NCBI GenBank assembly: GCA_022706165.1
Contig: JAKJDA010000002.1
Span: forward strand, 5,144-26,006
Direction of reading: 5' to 3'
DNA length: 20,863 bases
Source: Candidatus Hydrogenedentota bacterium
GTDB lineage: Bacteria > Hydrogenedentota > Hydrogenedentia > Hydrogenedentales > SLHB01
The position numbers were made by a program, and so were the translations under genes. Below, piece after piece: positions 6,975 to 13,837 of this stretch; position 1 is the first letter of the stretch, and every line of letters begins with the position of its first letter. The notes beneath the pieces were generated by a model. It did no database searches. It saw only the letters and a list, made by a program, of their open reading frames with translations, and was not told the DNA's origin.

Positions 6975-7358
6975 ATGACAAGCGAGGACACGAGGGAACG
7001 GATAACGGACATGACGCGTTCGATAACCCCGGCCGAGATGCGGGCCATCGAACGCCACCAACGCCTGCTGTCGCAGGAGGCGCAACGCGACGTTCCCTAC
7101 GAAGAGGCCTATGACGACTGGATGGCGAACCGCGCCGTGGCGTGGCGGGAAGCGCACCAGGCGCGGCTTCTGGCCCGCCAACGCGAAGAAATGCTGCGCC
7201 ACAAGTGGATTGAATCCGAAAAGGTCCATCGCGATTTGGGGCGCGACGCGCTCCTCGACTGGATCGCCAAATACGCCGCCCCCTGGCGCGAAGCCTTCGA
7301 ACGCGAAGGCGCCGACGACGAAAACGCCTTCCCTCCCGCCGCCCGCTACTCCTCGTGA
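6975..7358 (+). CDS. small hypothetical protein, charged and helical, upstream of rpsB
   Basis: A 127-residue protein, highly charged (Arg, Glu and Asp rich) and probably all-helical, without signal peptide or membrane segment. Aromatic residues recur in the patterns [20 protein letters not shown] and [19 protein letters not shown], which suggests two related helical hairpins. I do not recognise the family. The start is uncertain: the ATG at 6975 has AGGAG 13 bases away, longer than ideal, and an in-frame ATG at 7011 is no better placed. It reads with the rpsB operon and ends about 220 bases before rpsB, but rpsB has its own likely promoter and leader, so the link may be only positional. The codon pattern and GC-rich third positions look like those of neighbouring genes, which supports a real gene. 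Confidence 0.6.
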   Translation: MTSEDTRERITDMTRSITPAEMRAIERHQRLLSQEAQRDVPYEEAYDDWMANRAVAWREAHQARLLARQREEMLRHKWIESEKVHRDLGRDALLDWIAKYAAPWREAFEREGADDENAFPPAARYSS

Positions 7359-7436
7359 CCGCGCCTCTCGCCGATGCGGATCGAGAAGGCCCCGTCGTCC
7401 CGGTTCGCCCTGCGATGACCTTGCTTCGCAGGCGAG

Positions 7437-7466
7437 TTGCGCCCTCCCGTCCGTATGTGCTACATT
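7437..7466 (+). promoter_or_regulatory. candidate promoter of the rpsB operon
   Basis: TTGCGC (7437-7442) and TACATT (7461-7466) are separated by 18 bases. Predicted transcription would start near 7473, just before the leader hairpin at 7488. The match is moderate. Confidence 0.4.
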
Positions 7467-7487
7467 TCCCCGCTTGATTATTTCACA

Positions 7488-7551
7488 GGGGTCTTGTCGA
7501 GAACGCGGCATGGGTGCCGGGCCATTGCGCCAGGTCTGCCGCAAAGACCCC
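7488..7551 (+). promoter_or_regulatory. structured rpsB leader RNA, candidate S2 autoregulatory element
   Basis: Sixty-four bases fold into one nested hairpin: outer stem GGGGTCTT/AAGACCCC (7488-7495 with 7544-7551), middle stem GCGGCA/TGCCGC (7505-7510 with 7537-7542) and apical stem GGTGC/GCGCC (7513-7517 with 7527-7531). A nine-base internal loop lies on the 5' side between outer and middle stems. It ends 27 bases before the rpsB ATG. Ribosomal protein operons in many phyla carry such leaders, bound by their own product; rpsB leaders are known in other lineages. I cannot match this one to a described class by eye. Confidence 0.5.
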
Positions 7552-7578
7552 AAGGCAAAACCCAATGAGGAGAGTCGC

Positions 7579-8394
7579 ATGTTCACTGTCACGTTGAAAG
7601 ACCTGCTCGAGGCCGGCATCCATTTCGGCCACCAAACCCGCCGTTGGAACCCCAAAATGGCCCGCTACATTTTCGGCGAACGCAACGGCATCTACATCAT
7701 CGACCTGCAAAAATCGATGCGTCAACTCAAGCGCGCCTACAATTTCGTGCGCGACTCGGTGGCGGCGGGCGGCACGGTGCTTTTCGTCGGCACGAAGAAG
7801 CAGGCGCAAGAGCCGGTGATGCGCGAGGCGCAGCGTTGCGGCATGTATTACGTGAACAACCGTTGGCTGGGCGGCACGCTGACCAACTTCGAGACCATCC
7901 AGAAGAGCATCCGCAACTTGCGCCGCCTCGAAGAAATGGAAACGGACGGCACCTTCGAGAAGCGTCAGAAGAAGGAAGTCATCAAGCTGCGCCAGGAAAC
8001 GGAAAAGCTCAACAAGAACCTGGCCGGCATCAAGAGCATGCCCGGCTTGCCGGATGTCATGTTCGTGATCGACACCAAAAAAGAGTATATCGCCGTGCGA
8101 GAGGCCGAACGGCTGGGCATTCCGTGCTTGGGCGTGGTTGACACGAACGCCGATCCGGAATCGGTTCCGATTCCCATCCCGGGCAATGATGACGCCATTC
8201 GCGCCGTGGGCCTGTATTGTGCGGTGATCGCGGAGGCCGTCATCGACGGGCGTTCGCAGTTGGAAAAATTCCGGGCGGAGGAGAAGAAGCGGTTCGCGCA
8301 GCAGCGCGCGGCGACGGTCCAGCCGGAGCAGGAAGAAGCGGCGGCGGCCGCGCCGGTCGCCAGCGCGACGGACGAAAGCCCCGAGGCCGAATAA
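7579..8394 (+). CDS. rpsB: 30S ribosomal protein S2
   Basis: A 271-residue S2, a component of the small ribosomal subunit that helps recruit S1 and mRNA. Conserved stretches include [44 protein letters not shown], and [20 protein letters not shown] followed by GVVDTNADP. The last 30 residues are an Ala/Glu-rich, low-complexity tail, as in several phyla. I chose the ATG at 7579 because it begins the conserved [18 protein letters not shown] segment and follows GAGGAG; the open frame upstream of it is not S2-like. The gene opens the conserved rpsB-tsf-pyrH-frr-uppS-cdsA run and is preceded by a structured leader that may mediate feedback control. Confidence 0.98.
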   Translation: MFTVTLKDLLEAGIHFGHQTRRWNPKMARYIFGERNGIYIIDLQKSMRQLKRAYNFVRDSVAAGGTVLFVGTKKQAQEPVMREAQRCGMYYVNNRWLGGTLTNFETIQKSIRNLRRLEEMETDGTFEKRQKKEVIKLRQETEKLNKNLAGIKSMPGLPDVMFVIDTKKEYIAVREAERLGIPCLGVVDTNADPESVPIPIPGNDDAIRAVGLYCAVIAEAVIDGRSQLEKFRAEEKKRFAQQRAATVQPEQEEAAAAAPVASATDESPEAE

Positions 8395-8499
8395 GCGCGG
8401 CATGAAGGGCGGGAATAGCGACGTGTCCGGCGCGGCCCTTGCGCAGCGCTGGGGCGTTGAATGTCACACGTGGAATTAATGATAGGAGCGTATACAGCC

Positions 8500-9153
8500 A
8501 TGGCTTTTACAGCGGAAGACGTCAGAAACCTTCGAGAGCAAACGGGCGCAGGCATGATGGACTGCAAAAAAGCCCTCAACGAAAACGGCGGCGACATGGA
8601 AAAGGCCGTCACCTGGCTGCGCGAAAAGGGCATCGCGAGCGCGGCCAAACGCGCGGGCCGGGTCGCGTCGGAAGGCCGGGTCACGTCGTACATTCACATG
8701 GGCGGGAAGATCGGCGTGATGGCCGAAATCAACTGCGAAACCGATTTCGTCGCCAAAACCGACGATTTTCAGGATTTTTGCAAAGATATCTGCCTGCAAA
8801 TCTGTTCTGCGTCGCCCCGGTGGGTTCAGCGCGAGGACGTGCCCCAGGAAGAGATCGCCAAGGAAAAGGGCATTTACATCGTCCGCGCCCGCGAGACCGG
8901 AAAGCCGGAAAACATACTCGACAAGATCGCCGAGGGCATGTTGGGCAAATGGTACAAAGAAGTCTGCTTGATGGAGCAGTCTTTCGTGAAAAATCCCGAC
9001 GTCACGATCGAGACGATCACAAAGGAACTCAGCGGCAAAATCGGCGAAAAGGTTTCGGTCCGCCGTTTTGTGCGTTTCCAACTGGGCGAAGGCATCGAAA
9101 AGCGCACGGCCAATATTGCCGAGGACGTTGCGGCGGAACTGGCCAAGCAGTAG
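8500..9153 (+). CDS. tsf: translation elongation factor Ts
   Basis: A 217-residue EF-Ts, the guanine-nucleotide exchange factor that recycles EF-Tu. The N-terminal UBA-like domain and signature are clear ([19 protein letters not shown]), followed by the core motif [15 protein letters not shown] and the C-terminal [18 protein letters not shown]. At this length it is the short form, with a single core subdomain, rather than the roughly 280-residue E. coli form. The ATG at 8500 fits the usual MAFTAEDV start, with AGGAG 11 bases upstream; in-frame ATGs at 8461 and 8479 would add residues not typical of the family. It follows rpsB by 105 bases and precedes pyrH by 16, consistent with one operon. 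Confidence 0.97.
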   Translation: MAFTAEDVRNLREQTGAGMMDCKKALNENGGDMEKAVTWLREKGIASAAKRAGRVASEGRVTSYIHMGGKIGVMAEINCETDFVAKTDDFQDFCKDICLQICSASPRWVQREDVPQEEIAKEKGIYIVRARETGKPENILDKIAEGMLGKWYKEVCLMEQSFVKNPDVTIETITKELSGKIGEKVSVRRFVRFQLGEGIEKRTANIAEDVAAELAKQ

Positions 9154-9169
9154 TAGGAGAACGATCGGC

Positions 9170-9889
9170 GTGTCAGACGCGGCCCCTAGACGCATCCTGC
9201 TGAAACTCAGCGGCGAGGCCCTTGAAGGCGATGGCGACGGCGGCATCGATTTTGCCACCATAGGCCGGTTTTGCGATGAGTTGGTCGAGGCCCATGCGAT
9301 GGGCGTCGAGTTGGGGGTAGTGGTCGGCGGCGGCAACATTTTTCGCGGCGCGGGGGGCGAGGCCAACGGCGTGGACCGTCCCACGGGCGACTACATGGGC
9401 ATGCTGGCGACGGTGATCAACGCGCTGGCGATTCAGGCCGTTCTCGAAAAGAAAGGCGTTCCGACGCGGGTCGTCACGGCGATCGAGATGCGGCCGGTCG
9501 CCGAGCCGTATATCCGCCGCCGCGTGCTCCGGCACATGGAAAAAGGGCGGATCGTCATCTTCGGCGCGGGCACGGGCAATCCGTTTTTCACGACGGACAC
9601 CGCCGCCGCCTTGCGCGCCAGCGAGATCGGCGCGGAAATCCTGTTCAAGGCCACCAAGGTGGATGGGGTCTACGATCGCGATCCGAACAAGGATTCGAGG
9701 GCGATCCGCTTCGAGGAATTGACGTATACGGACGTATTGACCCGGCAGTTGAGAGTCATGGACGCGACGGCCATTTCGCTGTGTCGCGACAACAAACTGC
9801 CGATCCTCGTGTTTAATCTCACTCAGCCCGGAAGCATCATCAAGGCATTGCGCGGCGAGCGCATTGGAACGCTGGTAAGAGGAGATTGA
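9170..9889 (+). CDS. pyrH: UMP kinase (uridylate kinase)
   Basis: A 239-residue hexameric-type UMP kinase of the amino-acid-kinase fold, making UDP from UMP with ATP. Seen are the phosphate-binding start [57 protein letters not shown] and the C-terminal [14 protein letters not shown] chose the GTG at 9170 because it gives the normal N-terminal length and has GGAG ten bases upstream, straight after the tsf stop; an upstream in-frame ATG lies inside tsf and is not plausible. The gene sits between tsf and frr in the conserved order. All catalytic stretches appear intact. Confidence 0.97.
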   Translation: MSDAAPRRILLKLSGEALEGDGDGGIDFATIGRFCDELVEAHAMGVELGVVVGGGNIFRGAGGEANGVDRPTGDYMGMLATVINALAIQAVLEKKGVPTRVVTAIEMRPVAEPYIRRRVLRHMEKGRIVIFGAGTGNPFFTTDTAAALRASEIGAEILFKATKVDGVYDRDPNKDSRAIRFEELTYTDVLTRQLRVMDATAISLCRDNKLPILVFNLTQPGSIIKALRGERIGTLVRGD

Positions 9890-9892
9890 TCC

Positions 9893-10450
9893 ATGGAGCA
9901 TGCATTAGCCAAGGAAGCCAAGCAGAAAATGGAAAAGGCCATCGAAGCCTTCCAGCACGAATTGGTCAACGTCCGGACAGGCCGCGCCTCGGTGGGGTTG
10001 CTGGACAGCATCGAAGTCGATGTGTACGGTTCGAAGATGAAGCTCAATCAATTGGGCACGGTTTCCGCGCCCGAAGCGCGCTTGCTGACCATTACGCCAT
10101 GGGATAAGACGCAAATTCGCGCCATAGAAAAGGCTATCCTGGCTTCGCCGTTGGACCTGAATCCCGCGAACGACGGCAAGCTGATCCGCATCCCCATTCC
10201 GCCGCTGACCGAAGACCGGCGCCGGGACCTTGTCAAGCTGATCAGCAAGCTCGCCGAGGAGGCGCGGGTCTCCGTGCGGAACGTTCGCCGGCATTACGTG
10301 GACGAGACGAAGAAAGAGCAGAAGGACGGAAAAATCCCTGAGGACGATGCGCACAAGCTGACGGCGCACATCCAGAAGATCACCGACGAGTGCATCGCGA
10401 AAATCGACGATATCCTGAAGCATAAAGAAGCGGAAATCATGGAGGTGTGA
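9893..10450 (+). CDS. frr: ribosome recycling factor
   Basis: A 185-residue RRF, which with EF-G splits post-termination ribosomes. The family landmarks are present: the VRTGRASVGLLD segment near residues 25-36, the PLNQLGTV-like loop as KLNQLGTVSAPEAR, ITPWDK, IRIPIPPLTEDRR, and the long C-terminal helix with VRNVRRHYVDETKKEQKDG. Length is exactly typical. The ATG lies three bases after the pyrH stop, with AGAGGAG overlapping the end of pyrH, so translation is probably coupled. It is followed by a 117-base gap before uppS that contains small GC-rich hairpins. Confidence 0.98.
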   Translation: MEHALAKEAKQKMEKAIEAFQHELVNVRTGRASVGLLDSIEVDVYGSKMKLNQLGTVSAPEARLLTITPWDKTQIRAIEKAILASPLDLNPANDGKLIRIPIPPLTEDRRRDLVKLISKLAEEARVSVRNVRRHYVDETKKEQKDGKIPEDDAHKLTAHIQKITDECIAKIDDILKHKEAEIMEV

Positions 10451-10567
10451 CCGCGGGTCTTGCCGCGGAACACGCCGGGGAATGCGACGGCCGCGGCGCT
10501 GCCCCTCCGGGGCATGCGCGCGCGGTCGTCGGCTTGTGCGCAGGCTGCCTATCTGCGAAAGGGTTCT

Positions 10568-11293
10568 ATGCGAGTGCCAGAGCTGGATCAGAGCCGGCTG
10601 CCGCGCCATATCGGCATCATCATGGACGGCAATGGGCGATGGGCCGAGCGCCACGGCGTGACCCGCGCCGCCGGACACGAGGCCGGCGCCCAAAGCGTCC
10701 GCGCCGCCGTCGAGGCGTGTCGCGAACTGGGCGGCGTGAAAGTCCTTTCGCTGTATGCTTTTTCGACCGAGAACTGGCGGCGCTCGAAACTCGAGATCAA
10801 CGCGCTGTTCCGCTTGCTTAGCAAATACATTTCCATCGAGGTCGCCGATCTTCACAAGGAAAATATTCGCCTGACCTTGATGGGCCGGATCGAGGGCCTG
10901 CCGCAACGCGCCGCGGACGACTTGCGCCGCAGCATCGAACTCACCGCCAACAACACGGCGATGACGCTCAATTTAGCCATCAATTACGGGGGGCGCGCGG
11001 AAATCGCCGACGCCGCCCGCCGCATCGCTGCGGACGTCGCGGCGGGACGGCTGCATCCGGATCATGTGGACGAGGCCTGTTTCGCCCAGCGCCTGTATCT
11101 TCCGGATCTGCCGGACGTTGATCTGTTGATCCGGACCAGCGGCGAGATGCGCATCAGCAATTTCATGCTGTGGCAAGTGTCCTATGCCGAGATGGTCGTG
11201 ACGGAAGTCCTGTGGCCGGATTTCCGGAAAAAACATCTGCGCGAGGCCATCGCGATCTATCAGTCGCGCAACCGCCGTTTCGGCGGACGCTGA
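10568..11293 (+). CDS. uppS: undecaprenyl diphosphate synthase (isoprenyl transferase)
   Basis: A 241-residue cis-prenyltransferase that builds the C55 carrier lipid for peptidoglycan and surface glycans from farnesyl diphosphate and isopentenyl diphosphate. The catalytic Asp is in IGIIMDGNGRWA near residue 20. Further signatures are LSLYAFSTENWRR, LNLAINYGGRAEI, and the C-terminal DLLIRTSGEMRISNF with WQVSYAEM. I chose the ATG at 10568, preceded by AAAGGG, because it gives the standard length; the longer open frame upstream runs through hairpin-rich intergenic DNA. cdsA begins eight bases after its stop. The frr-uppS gap has CCGCGG and GCCCC/GGGGC hairpins that could tune expression. Confidence 0.97.
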   Translation: MRVPELDQSRLPRHIGIIMDGNGRWAERHGVTRAAGHEAGAQSVRAAVEACRELGGVKVLSLYAFSTENWRRSKLEINALFRLLSKYISIEVADLHKENIRLTLMGRIEGLPQRAADDLRRSIELTANNTAMTLNLAINYGGRAEIADAARRIAADVAAGRLHPDHVDEACFAQRLYLPDLPDVDLLIRTSGEMRISNFMLWQVSYAEMVVTEVLWPDFRKKHLREAIAIYQSRNRRFGGR

Positions 11294-11301
11294 GGCGCGC
11301 G

Positions 11302-12147
11302 ATGGGGTTGCGCGCGGTCCCGTTTGCGATTCGCCTGGCGACGACGGTCATTGTATTGCCCGCCGTCCTATGGCTGACGTGCGCCCCCGCCGCCTATTGC
11401 CGCATCGGGTTTGCCGCATTCGTCGGCGCGCTCTCCGCCATAGGCCTCTACGAGTATTACGCCATTGTGCGCTGTCGCCGGATTTCGCCGGAGACCATCG
11501 GAGGCATTCTCGCGGGCACGCTCATCGTGTTGTGCGGCTATTTCCATAATGCATGGCTTGCTGGATTTTTGCTCTATGGCGGCTGCCTGCTCGTATCGGC
11601 GCTGCACATCGTGCGCGGACAGCACAGCGTGGCCGGGCTCGCGAGTTCGCTGTTCGGCGTGTTCTATGTCGGGTGGCTTGGGGCGCATATTACGCTGTTG
11701 CACAGCACGCCCAAACTCGGACCGGGTCTGATTGTCATGCTGTTCACGTCGGTGGTCCTAACGGATTCCGCCGCCTATCTTGCGGGGTCGACGATAGGGC
11801 GTCATAAGTTCGCGCCCAAGGTGAGCCCCAACAAGACCTGGGAAGGCTCCGTTGCCGGCTTGCTGGCCGCCGTGGGCGGCATGCTGCTGCTGCACCAACT
11901 GAAGGGCTACATTCCGGCGCTGGCATTGCCCGCGTGGAGCGCCTCCGAGTACGGGGGGACGGCCCTGTTGCTGTCCATCGCATCGCAGCTTGGCGACCTC
12001 ACCGAGTCGTGTCTCAAGCGCGACGCGGGCGTCAAGGACAGCGGCATGATGTTTCCGGGCCACGGCGGCGTGCTGGACCGGTGCGACGGGTTCTTGTTCG
12101 CCGCGCCGATGCTGTACTATGTGGTGATGCCGCTGAACATGCAGTGA
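11302..12147 (+). CDS. cdsA: phosphatidate cytidylyltransferase (CDP-diglyceride synthase)
   Basis: A 281-residue integral membrane enzyme that converts phosphatidic acid and CTP to CDP-diacylglycerol, the branch point to membrane phospholipids. About seven hydrophobic segments span most of the protein. The CDS signature is at 236-262 (SCLKRDAGVKDSGMMFPGHG, continuing to the DRCD end), with the metal-binding Asp residues intact; TDSAAYLAG and SPNKTWEG precede it. The ATG at 11302 is eight bases after uppS with GAGG in the gap. In many genomes dxr and rseP follow cdsA; here they do not, and prfB begins 37 bases downstream. Confidence 0.97.
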   Translation: MGLRAVPFAIRLATTVIVLPAVLWLTCAPAAYCRIGFAAFVGALSAIGLYEYYAIVRCRRISPETIGGILAGTLIVLCGYFHNAWLAGFLLYGGCLLVSALHIVRGQHSVAGLASSLFGVFYVGWLGAHITLLHSTPKLGPGLIVMLFTSVVLTDSAAYLAGSTIGRHKFAPKVSPNKTWEGSVAGLLAAVGGMLLLHQLKGYIPALALPAWSASEYGGTALLLSIASQLGDLTESCLKRDAGVKDSGMMFPGHGGVLDRCDGFLFAAPMLYYVVMPLNMQ

Positions 12148-12184
12148 CGCATCCTCCGGTTTTTCTCATTACACGGAAGGGCAT

Positions 12185-13300
12185 ATGTACGAACTAGAAA
12201 CCGAAAAAGTGCAAGGCTACGCCCGGCGCCTCGAAGAGCTGCGCCGGTGTTTGAACGTCGAAGGCACGAAACAGAAAATCGCCGCTATCGAACAACAGAT
12301 GTCCGCGGGCGATTTTTGGAACGACCCCGAATCCGCCCAAAAAACCGTCCAGCAACTCAAGGCGCTCAAGGGCATCGTCAACGCGCCGGATGAACTGCTG
12401 CGCGAACTCGAAGACGCACAGGTGCTGGTCGAGCTCGCACAGTCGGAAGGCGACGAATCGATGGGGGCGGAGCTTGAGGCGCTTGCGATTTCGTTGCAAG
12501 AGAAGCTCGATCGCCTCGAGCTCAATTCGCTGCTGACCGATCCGCGCGATGACAAGACCGCCCTCGTCAGCATTCACCCCGGCGCGGGCGGCACGGAGTC
12601 CTGCGACTGGGCGTCGATGTTGTACCGCATGATCGTCCGGTGGTGCGAACGGCACGAATACGCCATGGAGGCGCTCGATTATCAGGAGGCCGAAGAGGCA
12701 GGCCTGAAGAGCGCCGCGCTACGCATTTCCGGGCCGTTCGCGTATGGCTACCTCAAGTCCGAGGCGGGCGTGCACCGGCTCGTGCGCATCTCGCCGTTCG
12801 ACGCGGCCAAGCGCCGGCATACGTCGTTCGCGGCGATCGAAGTGCTCACCGAGGTGGACGAAGACATCGACATCGAGGTGCGCGAAGAAGACCTCAAGAT
12901 GGACGTGTACCGTTCGAGCGGCGCGGGCGGCCAGAAGGTCAACAAGACCAGTTCCGCCGTGCGCCTCACGCACCTGCCGACCGGCATCGTCGTGGCGTGC
13001 CAGATCGAGCGTTCGCAACACCGCAACCGCGCAACGGCCCTGCAAATGTTGAAGTCCAAGCTGTACGACATCGAGATACGCAAGAAGGAGGCCGAACTCG
13101 CCGCGCAACGCGAAGGGCACCAGGACGTCGCCTGGGGCAGCCAGATCCGCAGCTACGTCTTCTGCCCCTACCAACTCGTGAAAGACCACCGCACCAACAT
13201 CGAAGTCGGCAACGTCGAACGCGTGATGGACGGCGACATCGATATGTTCATCGAAGCGTACTTGAAATGGAAACTCGCGGGGCGAGCCGCGACCGCGTAA
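12185..13300 (+). CDS. prfB: peptide chain release factor 2
   Basis: A 371-residue class I release factor. The stop-codon recognition tripeptide is SPF at 203-205, which is RF2 type (reads UGA and UAA); RF1 has a PxT motif. The catalytic GGQ is at 248-250 within SSGAGGQKVNKT. The N-terminal helical domain and C-terminal domain are full length. The start ATG follows GGAAGG. In many bacteria prfB contains an in-frame UGA near codon 25 and a +1 frameshift; here the matching place (codons 22-24, TGT TTG AAC) reads straight through, so no programmed frameshift is needed. The gene is followed by a repeat-flanked GxxExxY cassette rather than directly by lysS. Confidence 0.97.
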   Translation: MYELETEKVQGYARRLEELRRCLNVEGTKQKIAAIEQQMSAGDFWNDPESAQKTVQQLKALKGIVNAPDELLRELEDAQVLVELAQSEGDESMGAELEALAISLQEKLDRLELNSLLTDPRDDKTALVSIHPGAGGTESCDWASMLYRMIVRWCERHEYAMEALDYQEAEEAGLKSAALRISGPFAYGYLKSEAGVHRLVRISPFDAAKRRHTSFAAIEVLTEVDEDIDIEVREEDLKMDVYRSSGAGGQKVNKTSSAVRLTHLPTGIVVACQIERSQHRNRATALQMLKSKLYDIEIRKKEAELAAQREGHQDVAWGSQIRSYVFCPYQLVKDHRTNIEVGNVERVMDGDIDMFIEAYLKWKLAGRAATA

Positions 13301-13309
13301 GCGGGAGGC

Positions 13310-13362
13310 CTAACGCAAAGACGCAGAGGGGATTTCAACGCAGAGGCGCAGAGGGCGCGGAG
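13310..13362 (+). repeat. left flanking repeats of the GxxExxY cassette
   Basis: Two related copies of a CAACGCARAGRCGCAGAG-like sequence lie at 13310-13328 and 13336-13362. The second is an inverted match to 13768-13794 at 23 of 27 positions, all four differences being G/A. The first begins ten bases after the prfB stop. Confidence 0.75.
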
Positions 13363-13388
13363 ATCGCAAAGGAAGAGAAGAGCGCGAG

Positions 13389-13760
13389 AATGAGATATCT
13401 GAGCGAATCATTGGCGCTGCGATTGAGGTTCATCGTCATTTGGGGCCAGGGCTTTTGGAAATGGTTTATGAAGAAGCGTTGTGTCATGAGTTTCACCTGC
13501 GTGGCATTTCGTTTGAACGGCAGAAACCCGTCCCTATCGACTACAAGGGAGTGAAACTGGCTACAGACCTGCGCCTTGACCTTCTTGTAGAGGGCAAAGT
13601 TGTTGTCGACAACAAAGCAAAGGAAGAGATGACAGAGAAAGATCATGCTAAAACGCTAACCTATCTCCGTCTGACAAAGAAGCGTTTAGGTCTCAATATC
13701 AATTTTCACGAGCCTGTATTATCTAGAGGAATCAAACGTATCGTTAATGACCTAGTCTGA
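13389..13760 (+). CDS. GxxExxY protein (PD-(D/E)XK nuclease-like), no standard start codon found
   Basis: The frame ending at 13760 encodes a small GxxExxY-family protein of about 123 residues. Seen are NEISERIIGAAIEVHRHLGP, the naming motif GLLEMVY, PVPIDYKGVKL, and the nuclease-like core LRLDLLVEG then VVVDNKAKEEM, where Asp replaces the usual Glu of the ExK motif. LTYLRLTKKRLGLNINF is typical of the C-terminus. The frame is open back to a stop at 13311 but has no ATG, GTG or TTG before the TTG at 13440, and that start would remove the conserved N-terminal helix. The start given here marks where family similarity begins. The gene may be a start-less pseudogene or use a rare start (ATA or ATT). 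Its DNA is clearly AT-richer than prfB and lysS, and inverted repeats flank it, so it was probably acquired. Confidence 0.75.
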   Translation, partial: NEISERIIGAAIEVHRHLGPGLLEMVYEEALCHEFHLRGISFERQKPVPIDYKGVKLATDLRLDLLVEGKVVVDNKAKEEMTEKDHAKTLTYLRLTKKRLGLNINFHEPVLSRGIKRIVNDLV

Positions 13761-13767
13761 CAAAAAA

Positions 13768-13794
13768 CTCTGCGTTCTCTGCGCCTTTGCGTTG
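13768..13794 (-). repeat. right flanking inverted repeat of the GxxExxY cassette
   Basis: This segment is the inverted partner of 13336-13362 and, more loosely, of 13310-13328. It begins eight bases after the stop of the GxxExxY gene and ends 43 bases before lysS. A run of six A residues (13762-13767) adjoins it, so the transcript could also form a hairpin-like 3' end on the minus strand. Confidence 0.75.
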
Positions 13795-13837
13795 GAGAAA
13801 AGTCGCCGCAAATAAATGAGACATAGGACAAATAAGT

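Noticed and set aside
12185..12260. Programmed +1 frameshift in prfB
   Set aside because: The reading frame is continuous from the start ATG; there is no in-frame TGA at the expected place.
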